Shown here: positions 32,633-45,600 of the stretch, one piece after another
Position numbering within the stretch: the stretch's first letter is position 1
How the letters are laid out: every line of letters starts with the position of its first letter
Assembly (NCBI RefSeq): GCF_000182925.2
Contig: NC_026502.1
Location: forward strand, 3,720,001-3,784,000
Direction of reading: 5' to 3'
DNA: 64,000 nt
From: Neurospora crassa OR74A
Taxonomy: Eukaryota > Ascomycota > Sordariomycetes > Sordariales > Sordariaceae
Translations under genes and position numbers: made by a program
Notes under the pieces: generated by a model
The model's database searches: none
What the model saw: the letters and a program-made list of their open reading frames with translations, nothing else
What the model was told of the DNA's origin: nothing

Positions 32633-33740
32633 AGGGCTGTGACAAGGCCAGACTTTTGGTGGTTAGGTAGGTTGTGTGTTGGGAAACAGCCGGGGCAATT
32701 CGGCTTTGTTCTTCCTCTGATGATGGTTCAGTTGTGCTTGGCGGGAATTCGACAGTTGGGTGCGGGCCAAGTTCAACTGAAGTCAAGTCAGCCGAGCAAG
32801 CAAACTGAGCCGGTACGTATGACACGGTGATGGGATGGCAATCTTGGCCCTCGGAGCCGCCCGGTAACCGAGTTGGCCAATCAGCATTCGCCCATTAGGA
32901 ATCCCGCTGACAATCTGACTGTCTTGAACGATCCACATGTTTCGTAAGCCACGGAGGGTCCACTTATTATATGGGCTCCATCCATTCACACCCATCGGAT
33001 TTGCCGTATCGACTTCTGGAACTCGCATCTCTCAGGCCACTCGCCCGTTCCCTCCTGCAGTGTCATTCCAGGTCTTCCATTTTGCCCCAGACAGAAGGAC
33101 CCTGATGGGCACACGTCCCCCGGAAGTCCAGCTGTCAGGGGAGGCATGGAAGGGATGGAAGCGGAAAGGGGGAGGAGGGCAACAAATGCGCCTTATCTGG
33201 TTGGTCGCCCTATCAACTTCCAGCCCTGGAATCAAGGGGGGATTGCTTCGAACCCCCTTGTTCGGAATGGACCCCTTTGTTTACTTTTCGTCTTGATTCG
33301 GTCAAGTCAGGGGCACGACAAGGACAGCTGGGTCCATCGTGCTCAGGGGCAATGACATCACTCCTCTCTACCCTATAGTGTACTACATACACGTAGGTCG
33401 GTGTGTCCCCTCCACAAAGTTGAAATCTGGGGACAGCTCCCTGGAGAAGAAGACAAGTCTCCATCACGATGGTAGTACCATACCATGTCCCACTCGCATC
33501 AGGCACAAGAGTACCTGCTATGTTCTCGTCCGTTCAGTCCAGTCCATCTGATATTGGCCGATTGGATATTTGGGCTTCAAGCCATTAAGTAGGTAGTGTA
33601 CATCATCCTCAAACACAATCTATCCCATACATCGCTAACAGAACAAAACAAAACTAAACAAAACAAACGCCTTTTTCCATCTCAGTCTCATTAGTGTAAA
33701 AAACCAAACCATTTCCCTACCACTACCACATCCACATCAT
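32633..33740. other. Intergenic, no gene seen
   Basis: Promoter side of the ISA1-like gene and 3' flank of the ARMH3 homologue. I see no RNA gene, repeat or recognisable frame. Confidence 0.5.
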
Positions 33741-36210
33741 TCACTCCCCACCCACCAACGCCCTCACATCCCCCACCGCCTCCCTCGCCATCTTCTTCAA
33801 CAACCCCCTCTCATCCGCCTCCCTAAACCTCTCCCAGCTATCCAGTCCCTCCTTAGCCTGAATGCTCAACGTCTCGTATCCCTGCTTAATCACCTCGGCA
33901 ACCTGCACGCTCGTCAACTTTTCCTTACTACTACTAGCCCCTGAAGCCAACATATCCTTGTAGTGCGCCGACACATTCACCAACGTATCGATGCTATTAC
34001 TCTGTCTCTTCTTCAGCCCGTACACATCCCTGAACTTGACCAGCACATCGCCCATCTCAACAATCTTGTAAAACAGATCGTCGTAGGCTGCCGATGTCGG
34101 CAGGAACGATTCGCCTGACGAGAGACCGAGGGCCAGGGTGTTGACTACCAGATCCAGAAGCGTGTCGAGTTGGCCTTGTTGTCCACCTAGCAAGGTCTTG
34201 AGGTCCGAGGCGTACGTGGTTAGGAAGCGGATCAAGGACAAAAGAGAGCGGAAGAGTTCGTGCCAGTGATACTCGAGGCGGGAGCGGGAGCGGGACATGT
34301 AGCTGATAAGTCGGAGGAGGATGCCCACGCAGAGGGTGTACAGACCGACGTCGAGCCGGCGGCGGAGGTTGTGGTTGACGGCGTCAATCATGGTGTCGAG
34401 GACGGCGGTGGCGAGGACGCGGTCGCCGGACACGTGGGGGAGGTAAGGGGAGCGTTGGCGGCAGAGACGAACGGGGTGCTTGTGCTCGGGCTCGGAGCTG
34501 CAGAGACGTTTGCACAGGACGGGGTCTTCGATTAGGAGGCGGATGATCATAAGGTTGAGGTGGCTGTAAAGGGTGGTGCGTTGCGATAAGTGGGCGTGTT
34601 GGAGCATGTACGAGGTTATGGAGAGGAAGCTTGAGAAGGGTGGTTCGTCGCCTTTGGCAAGTGGTGGGAGGGTGACAAGGTTGTGGCAAAAGAGCTTATT
34701 AGCGTGGGTAAAGTCGTATGTTGCTAGGAGGACGGCTGCTTCTTTGCCAGGCCTGTTCTTGTTAGTCCTTGTATCTCCTCAACCCTCCCCTGGTGGATAG
34801 TCACTTACAGCGCCGAAAACATCCTCTTTTGGGTCTCCGCATCATACACAGGTTTCTTGTGCTTATTCAATCTCACCAACCCAATCATGCTCAGCGTGCC
34901 CGCTATCGACCATCCCTCCGGCAGATCCTCTTGTACCGCAACATACTGCCCTCGTAACGTCAAACACGCCTCGCCCACGGCTCTGATAATTTTCTGTATC
35001 GTTTGCTCATTGACAAAGTCGTTGAGCCGCATCTGGTACGGGTTTTGAAACTCGAACTTGTTGTAATTAGCAAGAAGTCCGACCAGTGTGAACGGCCGAA
35101 CAATATCTTGTGTCGTCTCGGAGTCTTGTATAAGCTGTTATTTTCTGTTAGTCAGCCATTTGCCCTCACTTTCCTATGGCCTCCCTCTCATCCAAACCAA
35201 CCCGGGTCATTCAGAACTCACCTTCATCAAAGCAGGAAACATATCCCTTTGGATGAAATAACTCCCCAACCCCGTCCCCCACGCCCCCGCCGTAACCGCC
35301 ATCGCCACCTCCACCGCCTTGCGCCGCACCTCTATACTCGTCGCACCTGCATTTCCGCTGCCACCGCGCACAATCCCATCCAAAGCCCCCACAAATTCCC
35401 CAAAGACATGGTCGACACTATCCAGTCCCGCAAGCACCTCGATGATGTCCGAGCTTGGATTCGTGTACTTCTTCCCTAGTATGCTGACAAGGAACACCGA
35501 TAGCGTGTCGAGCGCGTTCGCTTGCTTGTTCTGACTCTGAGTCTGACTAGAGGCAGAGGCGGACGAGGAAGGCCTGGTGGGCTTGAGCGCGCTTACGGCG
35601 CGGGAGAAGAGCTGCTGGGTTTGCGCGGAGTAGAGATGGAGCAGGTCGGAGGCGGAAATGGGGTCGAGGATTTGGCGCAGGGAAGAGCGGGCGGGTTTGA
35701 GGATGAAGAACTCGGCCCAGAAACCTTCGGTTTGGGTGGGGGAGTGGTAATGCGAGTCGAGGTCTTCGTCGTGATCGTGGTCCTGTTGATCGGTGGGCGA
35801 GAATAGGTCAGTATGTATGCGTGGGTCGTTATGATATGGAATGGTGTTGCTTGTGTAGTCGCATTGCGCGCGCGCGAGGATTGAGAGAGTCGGTTGCCTT
35901 GGGCTAAACAGGAGTTATGAAAACAGCGAGGCGGCGATCGCGACATGACAACTATCGAGGGGCAGGGGCGCGGGCGCGCGGGGCATGTATGTGATGAAGC
36001 ACGGAGAGGGAGAGGATTGACGAGGGTGACGTTAACTAACCTACAACGCAGTTGACGTTAGCTTCTCCTTTCTCCAATTCCATTGCAGAATACCCGCCGG
36101 CAGCAAGACATCAGACGCTCACATACCTTGAATAACTCCTGATAAAGCTGCACTATCTTGGCCTGGAACGCCTCCGGCCGAGGCTGTTGCGTAAGGGGGG
36201 ATTGCTCCAT
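33741..36210 (-). CDS. ARMH3 (C10orf76/DUF1741) homologue
   Basis: Armadillo-like helical protein. Human ARMH3 acts at the Golgi with GBF1 and PI4KB. Four exons joined in phase: 36210-36127, 35782-35222, 35134-34809, 34752-33741; 660 residues. Exon 1 encodes only 28 residues (MEQSPLTQQPRPEAFQAKIV...QELFK), but the motif RPEAFQAKIVQLYQELFK is the conserved beginning of the family. After the 344-nt first intron comes FWAEFFILKP, also conserved. The C-terminal DUF1741 part contains RLEYHWHELFRSLLSLIRFL. The rest is helical repeats without catalytic residues. A role in Golgi PI4P control is inferred from animals. Confidence 0.88.
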
Positions 36211-37672
36211 CCCGGCCCGTCCGCTGCTTTGCGCTGTGCTGGCGTCGCGATAATTCGTCGTCGTAGGGTAGATGGCGGTTCGTAATAGTGACACCGTAAC
36301 CGTAACGGAGTCGGGAATGCGCAAAGTCGGTGACAAGGTGAAGCAAGGAAAAGGGCTGGCCGAGTTTGGGTAGTTTGCGGGACGGGGCACGGAGGGCGGG
36401 AAGGATGACGATGATGATAAGCTGTTGTTTTAGCGAACGATAACTGAACACAGTGATGCTGCGCGCGGCGTCCCTGCTCTTTGGTAGCTGCCCTGGTCGT
36501 TCCGGCAGCGGCAATGCCTAAGATTGAGAATCTCAGCTCCATCCCTGGCTGCAGTGACAAAAGGTGGGTCACCCGTCCAATCGACTACAGTGGATGCCTT
36601 CAGTTTTGGGTTCCCACAGTCCACTACCTGTGTATAAACACTGTGCCTCGCAGCCTGGGCGGCCCTGGCTCCATTTTTCCCATAGGGCTGAATAGCTTCA
36701 GTTCCGATCCCGTTTTCAAAACACACCCAACCCGACGGCTCCAGTTTGGCACTACTTCTAGGAACAGCTTGATAGGTTTGCCTCGCTTCCTCGCTTATTT
36801 AGTTCAAGGGCCGTTCCGTCTGCCGTCCGCACCTGGTTAAATTAGCTTGGTGACATCTGTTGACTTTTACCTCGAGACGACATGACTCGGTTACCAGAAA
36901 CAAGGGACGACAGTGATTTTGAGATTTGAGGCGACGTGATTTCTGGTCCATGTTAAGTTTATTGTACTAGTGTCGTAATTCTTCGAATAAGGAATATTGG
37001 TTCACAATCCCTTGTTATTGACCCGTTACTTCCCCCTCCGACTTTATCTGTGGTGTTAGCCTAGAAGCTCCCCATGTGTTGCTTTGCTTCGTTTTGTGTA
37101 CTATTTCTATCGTCCTCGGGCATCGTCAAGTTCAGTAAGACGAATCGCTTGAATCGACAACGGAGCCAGACTCCATGCTCAAAGCACACAAAAGAACAAC
37201 TCATCCCAGTACGTCATGGCCATCATATACAGTCTACTTTCGTTTGTTGTCCCATTACCATTCCCACTCAAAACAAACTGCGGCCCACAGGAAGGGATAC
37301 TAGTCATAAGTCGTACTCATCAAAAATAACAGTCAAAGGCGGTTAATGTTGTGCCCGTCGTGCACATGCTTTTGTGTCGGAACAGTAATTCATGTTGCCG
37401 CTAACAATAGGGAATGTTGTCCCGTCGAATACCATACCAAGCAAGAATTAATAAAGGACGCCCTGGAACAATGACAAAATAAGCTTTGATCGCGACGCTA
37501 AAAAATGCAACCCAAGAAAAGTGATCGTCGTGGTGATGTACCGCTAGTGTAGGCACACATCGAGTCTCCACTCCGCACGTCATCTTTTCCATCTTGAACG
37601 TTCGACTCGTCCAACAGAGGAACGAAAAGCCATGACGCAAACCAAAACAGTAGAGGCAATAGCCAGAAGACC
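36211..37672. other. Intergenic, no gene seen
   Basis: About 1.5 kb: promoter of the ARMH3 homologue and 3' flank of the next gene. Overlapping frames at 36119-36840 on both strands carry no motif. Confidence 0.5.
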
Positions 37673-39682
37673 TTACAGTCCCCAACTACCTCTTCTTTCT
37701 CGCACGCCCCAAGCCAGCGGACTGATGGCATCCAGGTCGGGGTGCTGCCTCGCCCACTCATAAATGTACTTTTTGAGCGCCTTCCACCGGGGGCACCTAT
37801 TCTCCTCGGGAGTATCGTCCTTCTCTTCGCTATCCAGCATAATGTGGCCGGTAGCCTTGGCGGTACCGCCGGGAGTGACTTTAGCATCCCCATTGGTCTT
37901 CCTGTCATCGCCACCCCAGAGATTCTCCATAATCGCGTAGTCGTCGCGCCCTAGTTCTTCGACGGGAATCCGACTGATCTTGCCAAGTTCCTCGTCGTAT
38001 TGTCTTGCTAATGCGGGATACCCAAGTGAAAGGTAGTTGTACACTTGTGTGACAAAATGGTCGTCAAACTCTGCGGCAATCTTCTCTTCCAGATCGGCAG
38101 CCGCCTTCTCTTTCTTTAGTCTCTCTTCAAGACCTTGCAAAGGAAGCATGTGGAGGCCCTTGCGCTCGTTGTTCTTGGTGCGATGCTCAGGGTGTGACCA
38201 GGGGGGAATTTGTAAAGATGTGTTCTTCGTAAAACCATCAGACGGGGTTCCTTCTGCGCTTAACTCGGGTGGTGTCGACTGCCCAAAGGCTTGCGCGAAG
38301 GGGTCACGAGGTGAATGTGAAGGATAAGGGGTGCTAAGATACTGTGGTCGCTCAGCCGGGATGATATGCTCGTCCTTGTCATGAGCAAAGCAGTATCCAC
38401 GCCAGAGACCCCGCTGCTCACTGGGGTCCCGGTTCTCATCCTCTTTTGTTGTTTCCTTCTCCAGATCCCATAAATGGTCTGGTTCCAGCTTGGTGTGTTT
38501 GGGGGACTGGCACATCCTGAATACCAAGTCCTGGCCGAGCATCGGAGGTGAAGCCTTCACCCGTTGTCGGTGCTGATTCCTAGCACGTTCCAACGACATG
38601 TCTCGCTCGGGCTCGGCATACGGCTGGAAGGCATATCCATGGCTTCCAAACGCAGTGTCTGGGGGTATCTGAGCTGGGGAGGCATAAGGCATATCTGCAG
38701 CCTTCCCCAAAGGCGCCGACGGTATGTATGGCATGAAACTCTCGCCTATTGGGCGACGAGGGGGCGATTCGGGTGGGATGTACGGCATGGCGGATTCACC
38801 AATGACAGGTAGAGGTGACTCAGACCGTATCAGTGGCATGTGAGATTCACCAATCGGGCCCCGGTTGGCAGGTGATGGTCGTGATGCCCAGAGAGGGGAA
38901 CCGGTGAGAGGTGACCTAGGAGCAGATGTCAGGTTCATCACATCGTTGAGTGGCTCGTCAAAGCTCATATTGTCCAACTCGAGAGTCGAGACTCTTTCTG
39001 GCTCAAAATCACGTTTGGCCTCATTCTCCAACATCTCGGCATGTTCCTGCATCTCTTTGAAGGCCCAACTGATGTCTTCCTCGGACGAGTTCCGACGCGA
39101 AAGATAAGTAGCCCAGGGACCTCTCGTCAGGGGTCGTCCTCTCGTGGCCATCTCGTCGTCCTCCGAGCCTTCGCGAACGTAAAAGTGTTCAGCGCCACCT
39201 ATGCGCTCACTACTGTTCGGGAAGGCACTCATGGCCATCTCTTGCATTTTCTGAGCCTGGGCATCCCGGGCCACCAGGTCGAAGAAACCATCGGCAATCT
39301 CATCGTCACACGATTCTCGACGGGAATGGCCCTTTTTCCTCTGGGCAGGGGGTGTAGGCGATGCTATCGATGTTCCCTGCCCAAGCCTCCTCTTAGCCTT
39401 GGCCTTGGGCGCATAAATGTGGTTCGTGTAAGGAGTAATGTCTGTTTTATCGGTGGGTTTGGTGGCAGGGCCTTCGTCGCCAACGCGGCGGGATCTTCGT
39501 ACGGAGGATTCGACTAGCTGAGGAGCGAACCTTCGTTTCTCGCGGGGTGGCGGTGATGGTGAGCGCGGCGACGGACTAGGTGTAAGTTCGCCATTTGGCA
39601 TTGCTTTCCTGTAGCGCTCAAAGGTGGTCTCGACGGGTATGGGCGTAAACTTTCGTCTGGGCCGTTCTCGGGAGGTTGCCAT
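37673..39682 (-). CDS. Conserved-looking hypothetical protein, disordered, with triplicate motif
   Basis: 669 residues, one frame, ATG at 39682. The first ~200 residues are basic and Pro/Ser-rich with S-P sites. Around residues 280-330 a unit of about 18 residues occurs three times: PIGESHMPLI, VIGESAMPYIP, PIGESFMPYIP. A fourth weak relative (DMPYASP) follows. The C-terminal ~150 residues look folded: a short coiled coil (EERLKKEKAAADLEEKIAAEF), then FVTQVYNYLSLGYPALARQYDEEL and the ending WARQHPDLDAISPLAWGVRERRGSWGL. That terminal part feels like a family restricted to filamentous ascomycetes, from memory only. No catalytic motif, signal peptide or membrane segment. Function unknown. Confidence 0.72.
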   Translation of the reverse strand: MATSRERPRRKFTPIPVETTFERYRKAMPNGELTPSPSPRSPSPPPREKRRFAPQLVESSVRRSRRVGDEGPATKPTDKTDITPYTNHIYAPKAKAKRRLGQGTSIASPTPPAQRKKGHSRRESCDDEIADGFFDLVARDAQAQKMQEMAMSAFPNSSERIGGAEHFYVREGSEDDEMATRGRPLTRGPWATYLSRRNSSEEDISWAFKEMQEHAEMLENEAKRDFEPERVSTLELDNMSFDEPLNDVMNLTSAPRSPLTGSPLWASRPSPANRGPIGESHMPLIRSESPLPVIGESAMPYIPPESPPRRPIGESFMPYIPSAPLGKAADMPYASPAQIPPDTAFGSHGYAFQPYAEPERDMSLERARNQHRQRVKASPPMLGQDLVFRMCQSPKHTKLEPDHLWDLEKETTKEDENRDPSEQRGLWRGYCFAHDKDEHIIPAERPQYLSTPYPSHSPRDPFAQAFGQSTPPELSAEGTPSDGFTKNTSLQIPPWSHPEHRTKNNERKGLHMLPLQGLEERLKKEKAAADLEEKIAAEFDDHFVTQVYNYLSLGYPALARQYDEELGKISRIPVEELGRDDYAIMENLWGGDDRKTNGDAKVTPGGTAKATGHIMLDSEEKDDTPEENRCPRWKALKKYIYEWARQHPDLDAISPLAWGVRERRGSWGL

Positions 39683-42600
39683 TGTGTCGCTTCAGAGATT
39701 GGATGAAAAGGAAACAAGACGATACGACCGAGCTTGCAAGCTCTGCGACGGCTCGTATGTCGCAAGGGGGCACGAACGGTGCGGTTGCGATTTTATGGTT
39801 GTGTGTTTGACCGGGAGGGCGCCGAAATCGCAGTCTGTTGGTGCAGAGATTTTGAGTCCAACTGCGGAGGTCGCGGAGGTACGGCGGGCTGCTGCTGGTT
39901 GGGGGAATGTTATCTTTTGTTGGCCCCCTCTCTTTGCGGATGGCGTCGGCAATGGTGGGATTAATGGTGGTTTTGGTAAATTGATATGGGTGTGGTGGGT
40001 GCCGCGGCGCGCTGATAGAGGAGCGATGCAACCAATTCCCCCGGTGGTGGCGTGTGCCGGGAGGTTGTGGAGGTGATGGTGAGTGATGCTTGTTGCTTAG
40101 CCGGGGATGGGATCGGGGGTTTGTGTCCACGGATGAGACAATGAGGAGCGCACGAGGTCGGGAATCGTCAAAGAAGTCCAGCGTCGATCGGACAGTGGTG
40201 CGGCGGCGCTCGAGACAAAGGGCGGCTTTTGTACGTCTGTCCAAAAAAACAAAAACAAAAACAAAAAATAAAAAAGGAAAAGGGGTCGGCTGATGATGTG
40301 GTCGGATCTCGGGATGTCGTCCAGTTGTATCCCTGGTCCCTTTAAGGTCGAGGCTGGAAAATAAATCTGGTAAGGGTTAACGAATGACGAGAAGGCGGTC
40401 ACTGGGTACCTAGAGTGACGGGGGAAAAAAGTAATTATGGCAATGAACATCTGAGCTCTTACGGGATTTTGACGGGGGAGACCAGGTATTGCACCCGGCA
40501 GGACCGGGGTTGGTTCTCTGAAGATGGTGATTCACGGGGGAAGAGCAAACGGAAGGGCCCAGTTCGATTTCCAGGGACCAGCGAGTTGTGGATTTCTGGT
40601 GGACCGGCTGCGTGAGCTGTGGAGAGTCGACTGGCCTGTCGCAAGATCGATCGCTGTTCAGGGTCCGACTCTCGTGCACCGTGATTTCCTTTAGGTGGTC
40701 ATCATCCGTGGGAGCCGAGATCGCTTCACAGTTCCTCCTCCAGTTTGTTGTTCACGTTGTGTGACATTTGTCTGTTATTCATGGAAAGAAAAGAACAGAA
40801 GAGAAGAAACGACGTCGACGATGGCCTTGTGAGACTCGAGATAAAGGTACGCAATACTCTTCACTTATTCGTGTTGTGTAAGGCGCCACCTCAACCTATC
40901 TGTGTCGCAACCAAGGCAGTACAGACCTATGGATGGATGTCGGGTACAGTAGGTCGTGAATGCTGCAGACAGTCAGATATCGGCAGTCAGCGCAATTGGA
41001 GAGGTGGAAATAACGAATACAAAGAACCTACGGGCGCCGCGGGATGGAGTTGGATGGCTGGCGTCCTTCAATGTCTCCCCACAGTGCAAGACGCAAAAGC
41101 TGGCTCTTGGTCTACCCCGCGTAGCCGGCATATTCAGGCATGGTCAGGCCTGTTCCAGAAGGGCTTTAGGCCAAGGGAAGGCGGTCAGTCGGCAGCGGGT
41201 CTGAGCCCTGTCACAGTGTTTGGTGAGAACCACACATGGCGGCTACTTTGACACAGTCAGATTCGCTGCACTCAGTCCGACCTGCGTGAATCTTCTCAAG
41301 TGAGCGCCTGCCACTCATCCGTCGGTCGCCTCCACGCCTCCTGCTGCAGCCAGTGGTGATGCTCCTTCCAGCCGTCTTCTCCTGTGATCACCAAAACATT
41401 ATGCAGGGCAACAACGGCACCATGGTTTTTCAGGCGGGGACTGTCGTATCTTTACCGTATTATCCACGCTGACAGAGGGAAACGGCAAGGTTTCCGCTGC
41501 ATTTGCGTCGCATGTGGCTGCAACTTGTGATGGCTTTGTTGTCTTGGTTTTGGAAATCTCCAACGCCTCACTCTGCAGGTCTCATTCCTGTCCCATCTCC
41601 TCGGCTTTTTAGGTCCAACGGGAACATCGTGATTGACGGAATTTGTGTTTATGGTAGGTCGCGAATTGCATTCCTATTGATGAGGAATCTTACACACTGG
41701 GCAGCAATCAGTGGGATTCCCGTTACACTTTCCTGACTGTTACCGTAACAGTGTCAGATCGTAAACATCCCTCACGGCGGAACCCAAAGTGGGACGCGAT
41801 TACCCTGCATCTCACCGACCCGACCTTACCATCCACATCACCACCCAACCGTAACATCGTGAAGAATCACGTCAACCTCGAGAAAGGAAAACTTTTTTCT
41901 CCTGGACATTCCAGCCTTTGCTCAAAGCATCTTGGCGGCCTGCGCTACGGTAGGTACTGGCGGTCTAGAACCTCTTAGCAGCTCGAGCTACCCCAGCAAA
42001 AGCTTGATAACCCTGATGGCCAGCTCAGGTACCGACAAGGCCGCCTCAAGCGCCAGTTCCAAACGGGCAATGTGTCGTGATACCAGTGGGCACTTTTTCC
42101 CGTCAAGTGACTCGGGCCATGGTCACATTGATTACGGCATCTGATGAGGTGATGCCGGCATTGGATCTTTCGCTTTTCTCAGAGCGCCCTTGCAGCCGCT
42201 TTGCCGTAGCCATGGCGATAGCGACTCGGGCGGGCTTCTCATCGTCTTTCAGGAGCTCACACTACTTCGCCTCAGGAAATGGGCAGATTTCAAAGTGAAA
42301 GTGAAACCTCCGAAGCCTCTCTTCACTTTCCGAGGCAATATGGGCGTCTATCACCCACAATCACCTTCCACTATCACCGTCACGCCAAGGCCGTGGTGCT
42401 CGCTAATCTCTCGTTTCTGGAAGCCTATTGCAGCCCTATCGGTATCAGACAGCCACGGATTCGCCAACCACTGTCACATCGGGTGGGCCCGTTGGTTGAT
42501 CAGAACGCCAATCTTTCGCTTTATCAGAAGCACCGTGGGTGGCAAGTCGTAAACAAAAACGGGTGGTATTGTCCGAAACTCGCCGCTAACCACCAGTCTT

Positions 42601-45600
42601 TTAACGAGTTATTCGCCCGTCATCTTTCACAAGCGTCGAATGACCGTTGAAGGAAGCCGAAAGTCCGGGGAAAGGTCCAAGAGCGAGACAAGGGGAGTTT
42701 AAGGTATTTCTGGGGAAACACGGGCAAATCTTGGAGAGGAGAACGGCTCGTTTGTGCTACGCGGGGCTGGCGAGCTGCAATGAGAGACAATCACAAAAGC
42801 AGCTATCGTGAGCATTTAGTGAGCAAGGTCCCCCCAATGTCTGTTGGCCTCGTGGGGTGAGGGGCTTTGAAAGGTCTCGGGAAAGCAGCCGGGATGCAGC
42901 GTCAACCACCAGACCTTTAACAGCCTCGTTTCTCACTTTAGGTCGGGTCACCATGTGCTGGTGTGCTGGGAAACGCCCACTTTTCTCACCGTATCTTAAT
43001 TTAATTATTTCTTTTAGGTTGTCGACATTCATCAACGAACCGACCATTCCCATCACCTCAGGACACCCAGTAGCTGGGTGCCAAAGCAATGCACCCCCAA
43101 TCCTTGGCTCTCCCGGGCTCAGCTAAGCTTGGAAAAAAAGCTCCTGGCGTCCCACCACCACCACTGGAGACGGCGACTGGACCAGCACCGGATGTCGGTC
43201 GAGTACCAGTGCAATGAACCACAAACACTACCTTCAAAAACTACCTACCTACCGGATGTCGTGGTACGGCAGTACGTAACTCTGCCATACCTGTCGTATC
43301 GCGTTACCGACCGAAGAAGGGCATCGTTGCACCAATTCCTAGACTCAGCGTACCTGTGTTTCACACAAGCCACACGCAGCACGAGATCCTCTCGTGATGT
43401 CTCCCACTCCTTCTCATTGGGCAGAAAATTAACCCATGGTTGGAATCAGCACCAATGGAAAGACTAATTGCTTTGACACGGACCTTCTTTTGAACAGAAA
43501 TCACCACTTTTTTTCGCGAGTGACCGTGTTCTTAGACCTTTCTAGCAGACCGCTTTTCTTTTCTGGTAGTCAGGATTGAACATGGTGAGACACGGAGGTG
43601 TCAGTCGCAAGATGCCGATGACATAGGACAGTATCCTGGTCCGAACCGGTCTCAAGTTCTTCGACACGGAAATAAGACGACAATGCCATGATCGGTACCC
43701 ATTTGTTATTTAAGCCTCAGTTTATTTTGGATTGAAGCTATTTCCGCCTGGGAATTTACGACCCCATCTACTGGTCAAGTCTGATACGATTGCGCCGCTG
43801 CAATTTATAAAACACCAAAAGGCGCGCCTGATATCCTGTGTTCCACCTTTTGACTCTTGGTCCGTATCAGCTGCCCATCAGTAACTATGATGTTTCTCAG
43901 CGTTCACCAACACTTGATCAATCGGGTAGCATGTACTCTTGTTCATTTTCCGTCTTACCGTCAATCTCTCTCTCCCTTGGGCACAGCACTTCCGCTCACT
44001 CACTCGGTACCTCAGTATGTCTTTACAGACTTCCAATTGAACCCTTTTAAAGTGTATACTTTTGGTTTGAAGCTCTTCAAACATGACGAACAACTCGACG
44101 ATCAGGCAAGCAAGCTGGCAAACAACCCCCGGCACTTCCTCAGCACTTCCCCAGATTCTCCCCAGATCTTGGCTCAATGCTAAGCTTTGTGACTACAGTA
44201 TGTGGGGTATCAAGATGGTGGATTCACAGGGAGCGATCATCAATTATGTCAGTGTCGGTGATCCTTCATCCTCGAGCAGCTCAGGACGGAACTCCCCGAG
44301 GTGGAGCCTCTAGACTAGGTGTTAGTGTACATAGTAGAATCACACACACATTCCAAATCCGATGTGCATCGACCGGGTTGCGGGGTCGTCTGAAGGCAGA
44401 TCGATGATCCCGAAGATCTGGGGAGTTCGAATGAACAGTAAAAAGGAGGTTCTAGTCCGGGGCAGGGCTAGGCCGGGCTAGGTAAGAGGAGTTGGGCAAG
44501 TCTGGGCATTACAGTCCAGTGATGAAGCAATGCTGCCACTTCTTTTATGCTTTCCCATACATCAATTACAATTCTCGCGGCTTCGTAAAGTCTAAAGGCT
44601 GTCTCAAAGATCAGCGGTAACCGATTCCCTAGAAAGAATCGCCGCCATATACGAGCCGTGAGCCGTAAGCCTCGAGCTCCGAGTCCGGACTTCTCAACTT
44701 TTCGGTGCAACACTCCGATCTTTACTTCTGCGGCCACATGCAGCGCCTCCGACTTTGGTGATCTTCTTCCGACTTCAAGAAGCGAGGGTCTCACGTCAGT
44801 TCCTAAGGGGGTACGCTGTTCCACTGTTTCAAGTTGATGTCTCGCTAGGAACTTCCGTTACCGAGTACATGTAGTATGACATCCCGTCGGTGAGCGGTTC
44901 GTTGTAGGATTTAAGTCGTTTCCCGACGTCACTACCTACGTAGACACCGGTTGGCGGTTGCACGGGACACACCGAACTGTGCAGTGATTGTGAACAACTA
45001 CTTAAGTAATAGTGATCCGTTACACGGCAGATTTCTGGAAGGGGGGTATTTGCCATATTAGGATCAGGTAGAGGTAGTCGGACATTCGGAGTTCCTGGGG
45101 AGTACTTTCCACTTTTCCATCTGGGCAGACATTTGGCAGGTACGTCGGAGTCGCGGACCACAGAGATACATATACAGTACTTTCCTTTTTTGCGTTTGAG
45201 TACCTCATCCGATATCGCGAAGATCGTAGCTTCATGACGAGGATAAGTACCTATCTCAGGTTGCTACCATATCTTGACACTCACCCACCTCGCGGAATAC
45301 GTGTGTGGGATGGAGGAGGCTCGTGGCCATAATGGACCCGTAGCACCGCGTTATTCCTGCCGTTTGGACGAGCAAAGAAATTCGCGATACGGCAGTCGAG
45401 CTTGCTCTGTCTAGAGGTACGTGAACTCCATTGATCCAGACTCCGGAGAAGTCGAAGGTTACTACATATAGATCCAATGTGCGATCTAGGAAGGCAGTAC
45501 ATCTCCCTTACCTAACCCAGTCCCTTTGCGCCTACCTTTTCACCTTGTACTGTTCTTGACTTCTGACCAAGCTGACGAAATCCGCGACCAGAATTGAGAA

